Assembly: GCA_036245805.1 (NCBI GenBank)
Contig: BTRK01000006.1
Span: 2,335,613-2,399,612, forward strand
DNA length: 64,000 nucleotides
Origin: Pristionchus mayeri
Lineage: Eukaryota > Nematoda > Chromadorea > Rhabditida > Neodiplogasteridae
Reading direction: 5' to 3'
The notes under the pieces are model-generated. The model did no database searches. It had not been told where the DNA came from and saw only the letters and a program-made list of their open reading frames with translations. Made by a program: the position numbers and the translations under genes. The number at the start of each line of letters is the position of its first letter. The stretch's first letter is position 1. Positions 46,101 through 57,499 of this stretch are shown piece after piece.

Positions 46101-49100
46101 TTAGAATAATCCCCCCCCCCCCCGACGATCAAGTGACAAGGAGCGTCTTGACGCCACACTAAGGAAGATGGAGCGGAGAATGGTCGGAGTGACTCTGAAG
46201 GACCGAATGAGAAATGAGAGGCTTCGCGAGATCACCGGAGTGCGCGACTGGAATAAGGAGGGCCTGAGATACAAGGCAAAGTGGGCTCTGAAGATAAGGG
46301 AGATGACCGTTGATCACTGGATGCGAGCGACAACAGTGTGGACGCCTTACAACCGTGCGCTTCCTCAAGGCCACCCCAAAGTCCGATGGCGCGATGATCT
46401 CAAGGGAGCGATTGGACCCCGTTGGTGGAGCACAGGCTGTACTGTACAGCTTATGAAGAGTACAGACCCATCCTCACCTGAGCACTATTGCCTGACGTGA
46501 ATAATAATTTAATTCCATGGAATCCCCCCTGTAGTATCGGAAAGAAAATCCCAAGATTGAAAAAAAAAAGTTTTTCCAGATCCTGGAGATTTCGCGCAGC
46601 ACTATCTCCCCAAAGCACGAAGTTTGAGACGGTGTCAATCTTTCTACATCTGTGTTTCGAACAAAGCAATTATAATCTGTCTGTGCCTATACTCTCTCAA
46701 TTGCCAGTATGAAGGAGCTCTGCTGACCAAATGTAAATATTTCCAGCCCTGGAAATGTCGCGCAGCACAATCTTCTCAAAGCACTGAATGCGCAATTTGG
46801 CACAATGTTGATAAGCTACAGCTTCTAATAAAACAAATACAATGTGCAAACATATATTTCCAGCCCTGGAGATTTCGAGCAGCACAATCTCACCAAGGAA
46901 CGATTAGCGCGACGGAGGGCAATAATTCCGAGTTGAGTCTTGCAAAACTTAATTTTAAACTTCCCTGCCAACTATTCTACACTTTCCCCCACTTTTATTC
47001 GTCTCATTCCGCTAACTCTCCTGCTGGTCAGGCAGATCGAGAGAGTGCGTGAATCGAAGAGAGTCAGTCTACCGTATCCCTCCATTTCTACCATATACAC
47101 CCCCTTTAAAGCATCCCTCACCCCTAAAGTATACCTTCACGAGTGCCCTGATCATGTCGAGCTCCGCGACGATGCTCGAGGCGAGGAAGGCCGAGCGACG
47201 CGCGCAACTCTGCAAACGGGGATACTGTAAGCCTACCGTAACCCCTCCCTCCGAAATTTCATCATATTTTTTCAGATTTATCAACAACTGAATTATTACC
47301 GAACAAGCATTTCTATTCCACGAACGAATGGCTCATTCTACCGTATCCCTTCCCTCCTATCACCAACTGACTTTCCTACCTGTCCATTCTCTGCTTCGGT
47401 CTCCCCTTCTCCCTCCTCGTCCTCCGTCCTCCCTGCTCCCTCTCCCTCCTTCACCACTCCCTCTCCTCCCTCCATCCTCGCCCGCTTCTTCGTGCTGCTG
47501 GGTGGAGAGGCGGCGGAGGAGGTGGAGGCGACCGGAAGCGGCTCGGGCATCTTAAATTGTTAGTATTAGAACTATTATTATTATTTTAGTTTTTTTAAAT
47601 ATTATTATTATTGTTATTGTTTGTCAAAACGGTCTCGGCGAGCTGACTTGGTTGAACCGCTAAGTAGGCTGAACACAGATAACAACAACAGGACGGGACA
47701 CGAAACCACCTTTCTTTTATTTTCATAATTTTTTTCGACAAATGAAGCGCCAGATTTTTGGATAACGCCATTTCGCTCCAACACATTCCTCAATCCAGAG
47801 TCGCCTACTTCAATACCGTAATTCTCACTTTAAATTCCCTGATCTACCGTACCTCATGCGGCGTCTTCTCCCTCAGATCCTCCACGTCCACGTCCTCCTC
47901 TCCCGCCTCCTCCATCCCATCCTCCTCTACTCGTCCCACTTCCCGCTCCTCCTTCACCATGTACGGATGGCCGAGATCCTCGAGGAAGTGGTGCTGAGCC
48001 TGAATATCAGGGGAAACTGGATACTGTAGGCTGAGCCTGCATATTAGGTAACTGGATACTGTAGTGCATTGAATCACATGCTACATCTATCGCACTTCAT
48101 GCACAAACAAACAGTTTTTCGTGATTAAATATTATCTAACCGAACCATACGATCTATCGTTGTAATTGTCCGACTTGAACTGATGTGACCAAAGTGAAAC
48201 ACAACTGTCATTGGTTTGGGGACAACTCGTATTTCATTGAGGGGGGTGGGAATTACCGTACCCCTCTCCTACCGTAACCCACCGTACCTTCAAGACGGGC
48301 GTTCTTCTCGTCGTATCACGCACGTAGACGCCGCGCTCCTCGTCGAAGGTCATCCACTCACCTGGAATCAAAAAGTCAGTTGGCAATCAAATTCAGGCAA
48401 TCGCCATTTGACTTGCCAATTCGGGTCACCATAAATTGTTGTACAGCCAATTCACAATTAGCCGTTTGCGGCGCTCTGCAAGAGTTGTGCAATGGCTGGC
48501 TCTCTTCATATCCCACACTCCCTCGTCAATCGATCGGACGAGAGTGTGCAAGATGAAGGAAGCCAGGACACTAGGTCGGATAAGAACTGTTACGTCATGC
48601 CGCCTTTGGTATATTAAAGTCGGTATGACGTCATAGTTCTCATCCGACCTAGTTCCGCAGTCAGCCATCTCTTGCAGTGCGCCGCAACGAACTAATTGCG
48701 AATTTTCTATACAAAATGATGCGGTGACTCGAATATCGCTGCCTATACTCACCGGAGGAGTTGCGAATCTTCGCCTTGAAGACGAAAGGATGCGGCCAGT
48801 TCTGCGATTGATATTGTTATTAGTGTTTTTGTTATTGGTCCGGCTATCCAACTGCGCACAAACAACAACAATAACAACATCAATAATAATAACAATAACA
48901 ACACTTCACTCTATGCTCACCAACTGCTTCGCCAGCTCCCTGGTGGGCAGCCAGTCGATCTGCCGGGGAGGATAGGGAGGGCCCCACCTGCGCGCGATGC
49001 CTGAATGGAGGAAGATCAGTAACGTCGTTTTATTATTATTTTTAAAATTGTATTATTATTTTTAAATTTTTTTAAAGCTTCTAGATCGCGGCAGGGAAGA

Positions 49101-52100
49101 GCTAGAGAGTGATATTTTTATAGCAAGATTGCCCCACACGACTATTACTCAACGCTGAATAATCACAACTAAATAGAGCGGTTGAAACACAGATATGAAT
49201 CGTGCAAAAATTCGAGAAATTCCACCCCAATGCAATCGTTCGAATGCTGATTCAGCAGACCAGCGAGGAGTAATTAGGAATGGAAAATGACTAGGGTATG
49301 GAAAATTGCCCAATTTTTTTAAATATTTAAGATAATTTATTTAAATATTTAAATATATCGAAACCTGCGCTCTCCAGCAGCTCCTGCTCCCACTCCTCCT
49401 CCTTCTCGTACGGAATGTGGGAGAGCCTGAAATTAGCGTGCAATCATTATTTTTCTAAATATACTGAAAAAGGTCCACCCGCAACTACCGCGCTTCACCT
49501 TTCCCATATCTGGACGAAAAATGAGCACGGGTGATTCGCACCACAATCGAAGGAGCAAACAAACAACAGTTGAAATCAGCAAAAAAATATTTTAATATTT
49601 TTTTAATCGATAAATTTCCATGCTCACTTCCTGAGCATGGGCGTGATCGACCGCAGCTCCTCCAGATCGACGTACGCCGCGCGCTGCGCGTGGATCGACG
49701 AGTGACCGAGCGGAATGAAACGGTCTGCAATCTTACCACTCCCCAGGTATATTTAAGTTTCAGCTACAATATTAAAGCGCAAGTAAAACGTTTCATACAT
49801 TGGATGCAAGTCATCAAGTACAGAACAAAAACTTTCTCTCCGCTACAGTACTCTCAAAATCCCTACAGTATTCTACCGTATCCTCACCCTGCAGGAATCG
49901 GATGATGGCGCCGTTCGACTTGCCCTCTCCCTGCATGTGCATGATCAGATTCTTCACCTGCAAAAAGCAATAGATAAATCAATAACGCCGTTCGGATACC
50001 GTAATCCTTGCCTACCGTATCCCACTCACCGACTGCGGGATGCGGACGCGCGCATCGTGCCCGTAGTGATCGCCGCAGTAGCGGACGGAGACGTGCCTGC
50101 AAGCAGAACCCTGATTATCAGAGACACAGAAGTGCGGCATACGGTAGGGGTACGGTGTCACTTCGTTATCTCTCGCGCTATTACGTTTCAGTTTCTGATC
50201 AATGCACAGGTGAGAATATACTTGATTTTAAGAAACTCCGCGTTCACAAAATCAAAGTGAGAAAAAAAGTTTGAAAAATGGACCACCATTGATTTGTGTT
50301 TCACCAATAATATGAAACAGATATATTTTCTCTCGGGCAGTATTATCTAGGTGTCCTTGAGTTTTTAATAATCAATCAATTAAATAAATGATACCAATTA
50401 GCTCACCCATCCGGGTAGATGGTGCCGTTGATGAAGGCCGTGCACGTGTACCCGACGCGGTACGAGCCAAGCTGCAGAGTCAACATATTTTTAAAACAAT
50501 CCAAACGCGTGAATGCATGTTTCATCGATATTACAACATGCAGTTGGCAGAATAAGCAACGATTTCTGGTACATACTCATTCTATAAAATCATAACTATT
50601 GTAGCATGTCTGGGTGCACCTTAGGGTGGCTGAAATGGATCAACGGGTCGCTATTTAGAGGGCATCGGCAGGTCAGAGACGGATAAAACGGTTAACCGTC
50701 CCCTCTGGCAGTCCTACCCTCTCTATTCACTCTGGAGAGAGACACTCTCTCGCCTCTCTCTCCCTCCCCTCACGGATGATCCGTATGAGAGAGTAAACAA
50801 GACGGTTAACCGTGATCCATTTCAGCCACCATAGTGCACCTGCCACATCTTTTCTCGACCATTCCTACAGAACAGAGTCAAGCCCACAATTGACGATCAA
50901 CTCTCGATTTTCTGTTCAAACACACACTTTCCTCATTGATCCTATTCATGTTTCGTTTGCGCCAAGACATTTTCTAGTCACGCTGCAAGCTAGATCCTGG
51001 TTCCATCCTTGCTACTAAACAAGTCCGTAAATAACAATGACCGCTCAGAATTCATTCCAAAACAATGGCCAATCATTTTTTTAAAATATTTTACTCACAC
51101 CTTGATGCACCGACACGATTTTCTGGTCAAAATTCTTGTCAGATCCTGGTTCCATCGTTGCCATACAACGGATCAGCACGCACACGAGATGATCACTCCC
51201 TCATAGCCCAGCAAAACATTATGATAATTCCAATGACCTACCTTGTCCTTATCCGGCTCCCCGGTCGCAGCAGTAGTGTGCACGAGCCCGCTGCGGTTGC
51301 ACATCATGAAGATGCCTTTGCCTGAAAAATCAATAATATATCTGATGTCATCAAAAGTTCCAACGGCGTTCACGCTTCACAATCAGAACACTTAAATTTG
51401 CACGTTCCTACCTAGCCTGATCCGATCTTGGCGGATTACAGTTAAAGTTGTTCTTATCGAGAAATAAAGATACGAGATCTGGTAAATTATCCGATTGATT
51501 GCTTACCCGTTGGTCGATTCTTAGCCCCGCTCTTCTGTCGGAAGTGCGCGCCGCCTTGCGCCTCCAACCAGTATCGAAATCGCTGAATTAAATTAATATA
51601 TAAACTAAATTAAATTAATATTTCGCGACACAATATAAAACAATAACATTGTCATCACAATTTCAAGCACTACTTTCCGTGACTAGACGCAAACGTTGTT
51701 AGGGAGTTGCATACTTTACTACAACTTTGCCGCGTATTTGCAGTTTCACGCATTGTCCTTAATACATTTCAGAACCTTGCAGGTGGTATCATTCCCGGCC
51801 ATGCTACCAACGATATTTATACTTCACAGAGTCGCGGATTTGAAGTTTCAAATCGCTATAAATCACAAATCGCGTACCTCGAAGGTGGTCTGGTCGGGGA
51901 ATACCACTATGTAAGGGGTAGCCATAAATTGCTAGGGAGAGTTGTATATTTTACTACAACTTATCCGCGTAGTTGTGGTTTCACGCATCGACCGTAATAA
52001 ATTCCAAAGACAAATTGCCTCTAAGGCTAGCCCTAGCACAGTATTGCTTGAGATTGTGAGGGCAATGTTGTTGTTGTTGTTGTTTTCCCGACTTAAACAT

Positions 52101-53093
52101 TGTTTGGAAGAGTTGTTTAGTACCTCGAAGGTGGTCTGGTCGGGGAAGACCTCGGTGCGGATCGTCGCCTCGACAGCATGCTCGTGGGTGAGGTGCGAGA
52201 AGAAGGCCTCCCTGAATATATAATAATATTTTGAAACATAACTTATACTGCCTTTTACCGTGTAAAACATTTTCACTGTTTGTTGAATCAGTAAACGTCG
52301 TACTGGGAAAAAACAACATGAATTTTAATATTAGTCCTAAAAATCAGGGAACGGGCCAGGATGATTAATTGGACACCAGAACATACAGGGGATAATCATA
52401 AGGAGCCGCAGGATGTTTAGATCAATTAGAATACATAATTAGGGTACTAAAATCGTGACAAACTAGCTAGTAAAACTGGATAAATACCAGAAGACGATGA
52501 TATGCACTAGACAATTACAATTCATCAACAAAAGTAAATATAAAGCCACTAACCTCGTCACAAACTCTTCATAGCACGCACCGCAAGTGAAGCTTCTCTT
52601 CCTAGATAGATCCGCGAATGCGTCCTCCTGCTTGCCTCGACACTAAAACAGTGATTTTAAGCAAATTTAACCAATATCCACCTTATGTTTAGACTTTCCA
52701 ATAAATTCAGCTAGCCAATTAAAGAGCAGTCAACTCAGAAAGCCATTTGAAAGTGGAAGTGCCTTCGAAACTCGGCAAATTTAGGCCTAAACCACGACTG
52801 AAACTCGAGCTCACCCCGTTCAGTCGATGGTAGTCGATCGTCCGGGGCGCGAGCAGCTTGCCGCAGCCGAACGGACACAGATCCCTGTTCGTGCGAACCG
52901 ACTGAATCGATATTTAATCACTTTGAATCACTTTTATCGATGAAAACGGGCCTAAAATCGGTAAAAACTGGCCAAACTTCGACGGTTTTCGCTCAAATTC
53001 GTCACTTGCCTGGCATGCCGATGTGAAGGCGTCCTCGTGGGTGTCCAGACGCGCCAGACGACCCGTCACGGGCAGCGGCACTCGATTGTCCAT
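43160..53093 (-). CDS. Zinc-finger protein with transposase-like DNA-binding region, 20 exons
   Basis: Twenty exons keep phase from MDNRVPLPVTGRLARLDTHE (53093) to a stop at 43160: 53010-53093, 52815-52901, 52554-52642, 52124-52211, 51507-51582, 51242-51321, 50407-50471, 50030-50096, 49888-49957, 49628-49724, 49365-49426, 48921-49000, 48753-48801, 48288-48361, 47853-47999, 47380-47550, 47135-47224, 44489-44593, 43772-43873 and 43160-43375. The protein is 632 residues. The N-terminal third has cysteine pairs (CPFGCG, FTCGACYEEF...HLTHEH). A segment RFRYWLEAQGGAHFRQKSGA then leads to VSVRYCGDHYGHDARV and IRFLQ. The YC-x2-HYGH...S.K..I pattern resembles the zinc-binding N-terminus of MULE-type transposases and host proteins derived from them (inference). 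The C-terminal half is Glu-rich, then Ala/Ser-rich. Intron 1 appears to be a GC-AG intron. It shares a short divergent promoter with the GFA gene. Confidence 0.75.
43908..43995. repeat. Hairpin element in zinc-finger gene intron
   Basis: CGTCTCTTCATTTTACACAC then TCTCTCAACCGG pairs with CGAGAGAGTGGGTAGAATGA then AGAGACTG. A similar CTCTCTC/GAGAGAG stem occurs near 48.49-48.56 kb and 50.70-50.80 kb. Confidence 0.6.
45161..46103. mobile_element. Foldback element, 943 bp, in zinc-finger gene intron
   Basis: The ends are TAGCACGTGTATCACGAGCC then AGTGGATG, and the imperfect complement CATCCACTGACTCGTGATAC then ACGTGTTA. The inner arms (about 45540-45780 and 45790-46030) are nearly perfect complements and include TTTGGAAGGCCATCTTACGA and ATGGTATACTGAAG. 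There is no coding capacity. It is followed at once by a C10 run and a retrotransposon remnant. Confidence 0.75.
46122..46465 (+). pseudogene. RTE-like non-LTR retrotransposon 3' ORF fragment
   Basis: The open frame reads SDKERLDATLRKMERRMVGV, then TLKDRMRNERLREITGVRDW, KAKWALKIREMTVDHWMRAT and HPKVRWRDDLKGAIGPRW. The ERRMLGVTLRDR...N..L...TGV.D....R.KW..A.H..RM...RW......W.P......RP..RWRDD pattern is the familiar C-terminal region after the reverse transcriptase in RTE-type elements. Only this tail is present, so it is a dead fragment inside an intron of the minus-strand zinc-finger gene. Confidence 0.8.
46567..46905 (+). repeat. Three diverged exon-like repeats with splice acceptors
   Basis: Three copies (near 46574, 46742 and 46859) of TTTCCAG then CCTGGAGATTTCGNGCAGCA and CAATCTNNCCAA occur on the plus strand. 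Each can read LEISRSTISPKH-like peptides before an early stop. No gene around them was found. Confidence 0.5.
48568..48657. repeat. Short hairpin MITE (well preserved)
   Basis: It begins GACACTAGGTCGGATAAGAA and ends GTATGACGTCATAGTTCTCA then TCCGACCTAGTTC. It lies in an intron of the 20-exon zinc-finger gene between exons 13 and 14 and is nested inside another hairpin (GGCTCTCTTCAT...ATGAAGGAAGCC). Confidence 0.85.
51696..52150. repeat. Diverged tandem duplication around exon 4 of the zinc-finger gene
   Basis: Units offset by about 245 bp share TACTTTACTACAACTTTGCC-like sequence, a TTTCACGCAT motif and TACCTCGAAGGTGGTCTGGT. The second unit contains the real 3' end of exon 4 (52124). The first (near 51876) is a truncated copy without the rest of the exon. 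Confidence 0.6.
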
Positions 53094-53318
53094 GAAGTCG
53101 CGCAGAATTGGCCGCGAACACGCGCGAAATGGGGCTAATGTCGCGCACGCGCTCGCGACCGCCCGCCTCCGCTTCCAGCACTATTACCCGGCTGCGAAGT
53201 ACAGTATCACGCCACACCACGGATTTTTGACCTTTCATGATCTTTTAAAAGATTTTGATTGTTCTTTTGATAAATTCACAGCTTTTATAATATTTTATTA
53301 TTTTCTCAATCATTGAAG
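53094..53318. promoter_or_regulatory. Divergent promoter interval
   Basis: These 225 bp separate the start codons of the minus-strand zinc-finger gene and the plus-strand GFA gene, so it must hold the 5' ends of both unless either is trans-spliced from farther upstream. The half near the zinc-finger gene is GC-rich and the half near the GFA gene is AT-rich. No canonical TATA box stands out. Confidence 0.5.
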
Positions 53319-56300
53319 ATGGCCACAGTTGTGCACCAGGGTAGCTGCCACTGCGGCGCCGTCAAGTGGGAGGCTACGGCCCCCGCCGTGCTCACGGTCT
53401 ATCGCTGCAAGTAGGGCAGAATTTTGCAGAGGTTTACGATGGGCTAGCGCGCTTTGCACGCTAAAGCGCGTCCACTTTCTAGCAAGGAATGGGCTGATTT
53501 CTGGGCTAGACGGGGCGAGATAGTGTGTAAAATGAAGAGAGCAGCGCGCGCTCTTTCCCGGTGATTTATGGTTTCAGTTGCTCGATCTGTAATAAGAAGA
53601 AGAACGAGCACTTCATCGTATCGTCCACGTGCTTCCGACTGATATCGGTGAGTGCTCTCTCAATTACGCGTACTCTCTCGCCTGGCTCTCTCAATTTCCC
53701 ATACTCTCTTGCCTGTCTTCATTTCCTTTTTAACTGATCAGTGAGACGTGTCGATTTGGACAGACTCGGATATTGTGTAATCCGATTCTGTGAACCATTT
53801 CTCACCCACCTGCCAGTTACGAGATCAAAAGATTAGAGGGAATGAATATCTTCGGGCATGATTTGGATTGCGTATTCTCTTCATTGACATATATCTTCTC
53901 TCTTCTCACTTCACTTCCCGGACCTATGAGAGATTATTCAAATTCTAGATATAATTATAAGATAGATCCACGTGCTTTCGTGATGTCAAACATAAAACAA
54001 TTTCCCCAACTCTCTCCCTCTTCTCCTCTCTTCCTCTCCTTTTTTCTCTCACTCTCTCCAATTCCCACACTCTCTCACCCACGTGGAACTATCGAAGGTC
54101 ACTCTAGGGTGGGGTGATAAGCCGATGCTCTCTCTTAGTCCGCTCACTATCTAACAGATTGATAGGAAAGGCAGGTAGCAACATCGGCATGTAGGAGATA
54201 CTTTGATTCTTCGCGAATAGAGATCACTACTAGAACTCGAGAAATGATACCATATATTCATTCATCTGACGAACTCTCTAAACCAGTCGAACGATTAGAG
54301 ATGACTGTAAATGAACAGATGAAGGCCCGTTTATCGAACTATAGTCTATAGAGATGACTCCTCACACTGATTATATGAGCGTCGAGAGCCCTAAACGAGT
54401 GGAATGTTGCTCTCCACTCTCCAAAGCTCGGGATCACAAATTAAACTGATTATATGAACATCGAGATCACTGAAACAGTGATATTTTGCTCTCCAACAAG
54501 AGAGATCACTCTTGCAGAGATGCTTACACAGAATATTTTGAACATCGACGGCTTGACCAGTGAAACAGATTGACCGTACACTTTTCAATCTGTATAATCT
54601 CTAACTGATCTAAAGCAGATGCTACACGCAGAGTATGTCATTACCGTAATCGATGAGTAATCGATTACCGTAATCCATGGATACTGTACCTACGATTCTG
54701 AATACCGTAATCCCAGGGCGAGGACTCGCTCACCACCTACACCTTCAATACGCACCAGGCCAAGCACCGCTTCTGCAAGGTTTGGTCGCTGCTACAGTAC
54801 TCCCCAACCGTACCCCGGAAGTGCTACCGTAGTTGAACTATTTTTTCCAATTCTATGATAGATCAACCTTTCGCATTACTATGCTGTGCATATGACTATT
54901 TTGGTAAGACGATCTCGCAGTTCTCTCCTCCTACCATACCCAGGAAGTGCTACCGTAGTCTGAATCACAATATTTAACAAATCTCTGATTTATTCAGTTT
55001 GTAGTAAAAATATGCATCCTAGGATGAGATAAATCTTCCGTAGGCTGAATTATAATGTTGTGTATAACTCAAATTGTTCCGGATGGTTGCTAATAATTGA
55101 TAGATTATTGATTGATTATCGATCGATTGCAGGTATGCGGCGTGCAGTCCTTCTACATCCCGCGTTCGAACCCGACTGATTTCGGTGAATGATGAATATT
55201 CTTGATTCTGGCTTCACACGAGATACATTTTCTTCTGAAATTGCACAGTTAGTCGTTGCGGCGCACTGTTAGAGTTATGCAAGTTTAAGTCATCATTCTC
55301 CGTGATCTATCACCGTTATGATCGATCACGCAGAATGGAGAGATTTCAAATGTGGATTGTGCAATTTGACGCATTTGTTGCAACCTGGAACTCCATTCGA
55401 ACCCCTTTATAATGCTCCATTTACCGACTTCAACACATTCTCTATTTGTTATCAAATTTCGGACTGTTGTGCGTACGCGGAACAGTGTAATAATCAATTT
55501 GCCGACCTCGGTGCCTTGTGTACCTCCCAAATACTGATCCTTGTTTGTCGGTGCACGCGCATGTTCGATCATGAGCCGGCGTGTTTACGTGTCCTAATTA
55601 GAAGAACCAGATCAAGACTATTTCCTTCTAAACAGATGATAGAGTGGGCTAAAACTGGAGGTGAGGGTGCATTTGCAGTGTAATTCCGTTGAGATTTTGA
55701 TCCCTAGTTTCATAAACACGTCGTCTCATGACAGAAGAGGCGCATGCTCTGAGAGATGTTCGTCACAAGGATCCGATTGCAGTAAACAAGGCCAATTTTG
55801 GCAAATTCGTTATCTTTAGCTGTAGAAACTGCGAAAAATGCAGGCTAAGAGCATTGAACAACCAAAGCTATCTACGTCGTACACTGTCCTACCAGTGTTC
55901 CAGTCCCGAAGACAGGCTGCACTTTTTCTTCTTTCAAAACATGCACAAGTTTTGATCAAATTCAAAAAATCTTCCTGGTGTTGTGCCGCATCCTTAGTCG
56001 CTCGCCTTTCAAAACAAGCAAAATCTACTGAAAAATACGAGGTCCACAGCATCTTTAACCAATGATAACTGCTCAAATCTGCATTTCATGGCCTCAGGCG
56101 ACGAATAGAAATGGCAAAATGACTTTTCAAGTATGAAGTCGGCTAAACTCACCATTTTCACCAGTGGTCATTCAAACCGTTTGTTCTTCCAGGCGTTATG
56201 CCGCACATAACTAGAACTCGTACAGTGCGGTCGCAACGACTAATTGCACATTTTCTGTACAAAATATGCTTCCCCAGGTGTTATGCCGCACTGCATCGAC

Positions 56301-56396
56301 TCGCCCACTGTCGAGCGCATCGAGTACATCGACTTCGACGGACAGGAGTGGGAGGAGGAGATGAAGACGAAGGCGCCCGTCGCATTCAATCAATAA
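53319..56396 (+). CDS. GFA/CENP-V-type zinc domain protein
   Basis: Five exons join in frame: 53319-53410, 53578-53647, 54717-54779, 55133-55184 and 56278-56396, for 131 residues. The sequence shows the glutathione-dependent formaldehyde-activating (GFA)/CENP-V fold: GSCHCGAVKWEATAPAVLTV, RCNCSICNKKKNEHFIVSST, YTFNTHQAKHRFCKVCGVQS then FYIPRSNPTDFGVMPHCIDS. The structural and catalytic zinc ligands CxC, CxxC and FCxxCG are all present. Family members include CENP-V and bacterial GFA-type carbon-sulfur lyases. The animal function is poorly defined, so no specific reaction is claimed. The C-terminal tail (EWEEEMKTKAPVAFNQ) is short and acidic. Introns 2-4 are long and contain hairpin repeats. 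Confidence 0.93.
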
Positions 56397-57045
56397 TCTA
56401 CCGTACCCCTACAGTATTCCTGACCTACCGTATTCATCTAGTATTCCAACAGTTCCATTTGAGATTTGCTTACGTTATAGTCCTTCTCTTAGTATGGCAG
56501 CCCTTTGAGGTGCACATCACATAAACCGCAACAACATTCGCACAATAGACTTACCGTACCCGTCTCAATCTCTGATCACCCGTCTCTCGCCTCCTCTTTC
56601 CCACCCCGTCCACGTGTTCCCCACACATACCCCATTATCACACAGGTTCTCCCCCTCACACTCTCTCACCCTCTTTTCCCCCCTCATCGTCTGCCCCAAA
56701 TCAATCAATCGTATGCGAAAGGAAGCGATAAAGTTCATGCAAAGGTCGTCGAACTTGGCAAGGCAATAATACAAATTTCGAAAAAAACAGATACACTAGA
56801 GTTCTTGAACATGTCAAAGAGCGACCATGACGTCTGGTCATGCGTAAGTTGCGTTGTTCTAGCAACGAATTTCCCTAGGCTAGAGTCACGAGGAAAACGA
56901 AAGCGAATGATTAGTGTTGAAGGACCTGCGAAACGACACAAATTACATTTCGAAACTCGACCATGACGTTGGGTCACATGCAAATAAGGAATATTATAAA
57001 GAACACCGAAAGGACATGGGAAACGAGATTCTTGCTCATTTTCTC
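56397..57045. other. Intergenic, no gene seen
   Basis: It lies between the GFA gene stop and the stop of the small secreted protein gene. It contains CTACCGTA motifs and pyrimidine-rich sequence. The 188-codon minus frame crossing it (56735-57301) is out of frame with the spliced gene at its upstream edge and has no domain. Confidence 0.5.
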
Positions 57046-57428
57046 TTATTTTCCTGCAACTGGTCCGCCGTAGAGATTGCCGTAGGCGTATCCGCCCGAT
57101 ACCGGCTGTTGCGCGTAGTAGCTCGGGCCGACGTTGTGCATGCCGGCCGCTTGGAAGCCTGCTTGATACCCGGCTTCCTCGGATGAGCCCCACGCAGAGG
57201 TCTTCCATCTGTGATGTCGACGTTGATTGGAACGCTATTCTCGATTTGATCATTAGGAAGCTATCGATCTGGCTAGGTCCGTCTAAACGGCGAATGATCA
57301 CTTAGAATGAACGTGCTTGCGATAACGACCCACCTCCCGAATCGATTCATCCTCCAGTATCTCGGTCTGAAGGCAGATACAGTCGCAAGTGCAGCCAAAA
57401 GCAGCAGGACGATCGATACGGCTCTCAT
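57046..57428 (-). CDS. Small secreted Gly/Tyr-rich peptide
   Basis: Two exons (57334-57428 and 57046-57208) join across an AG/A junction to give 85 residues. MRAVSIVLLLLAALATVSAF is a clear signal peptide. The mature part has RPRYWRMNRFG then WGSSEEAGYQAGFQAAGMHN and YAYGNLYGGPVAGK. It is probably extracellular: a cuticle-like, antimicrobial-like or signalling peptide are all possible. There are no cysteine pairs and no clean amidation sites. A TATA-like CTATAAAG lies about 44 bp upstream of the ATG. Confidence 0.75.
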
Positions 57429-57471
57429 CGATAAGATATGAAGGAAGTGCGGTATCCCCTCTCGGCTAGAT

Positions 57472-57479
57472 CTTTATAG
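57472..57479 (-). promoter_or_regulatory. TATA-like box of the secreted peptide gene
   Basis: It reads CTATAAAG on the minus strand, about 44 bp before the start codon at 57428, which is a suitable spacing for a short 5' leader. Confidence 0.5.
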
Positions 57480-57499
57480 CCCATACCCCTGTTCGCTCC

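Noticed and set aside
56735..57301. 188-codon minus-strand frame
   Set aside because: It overlaps the spliced secreted-peptide gene in a different frame and shows no domain. The spliced model explains the conserved-looking sequence better.
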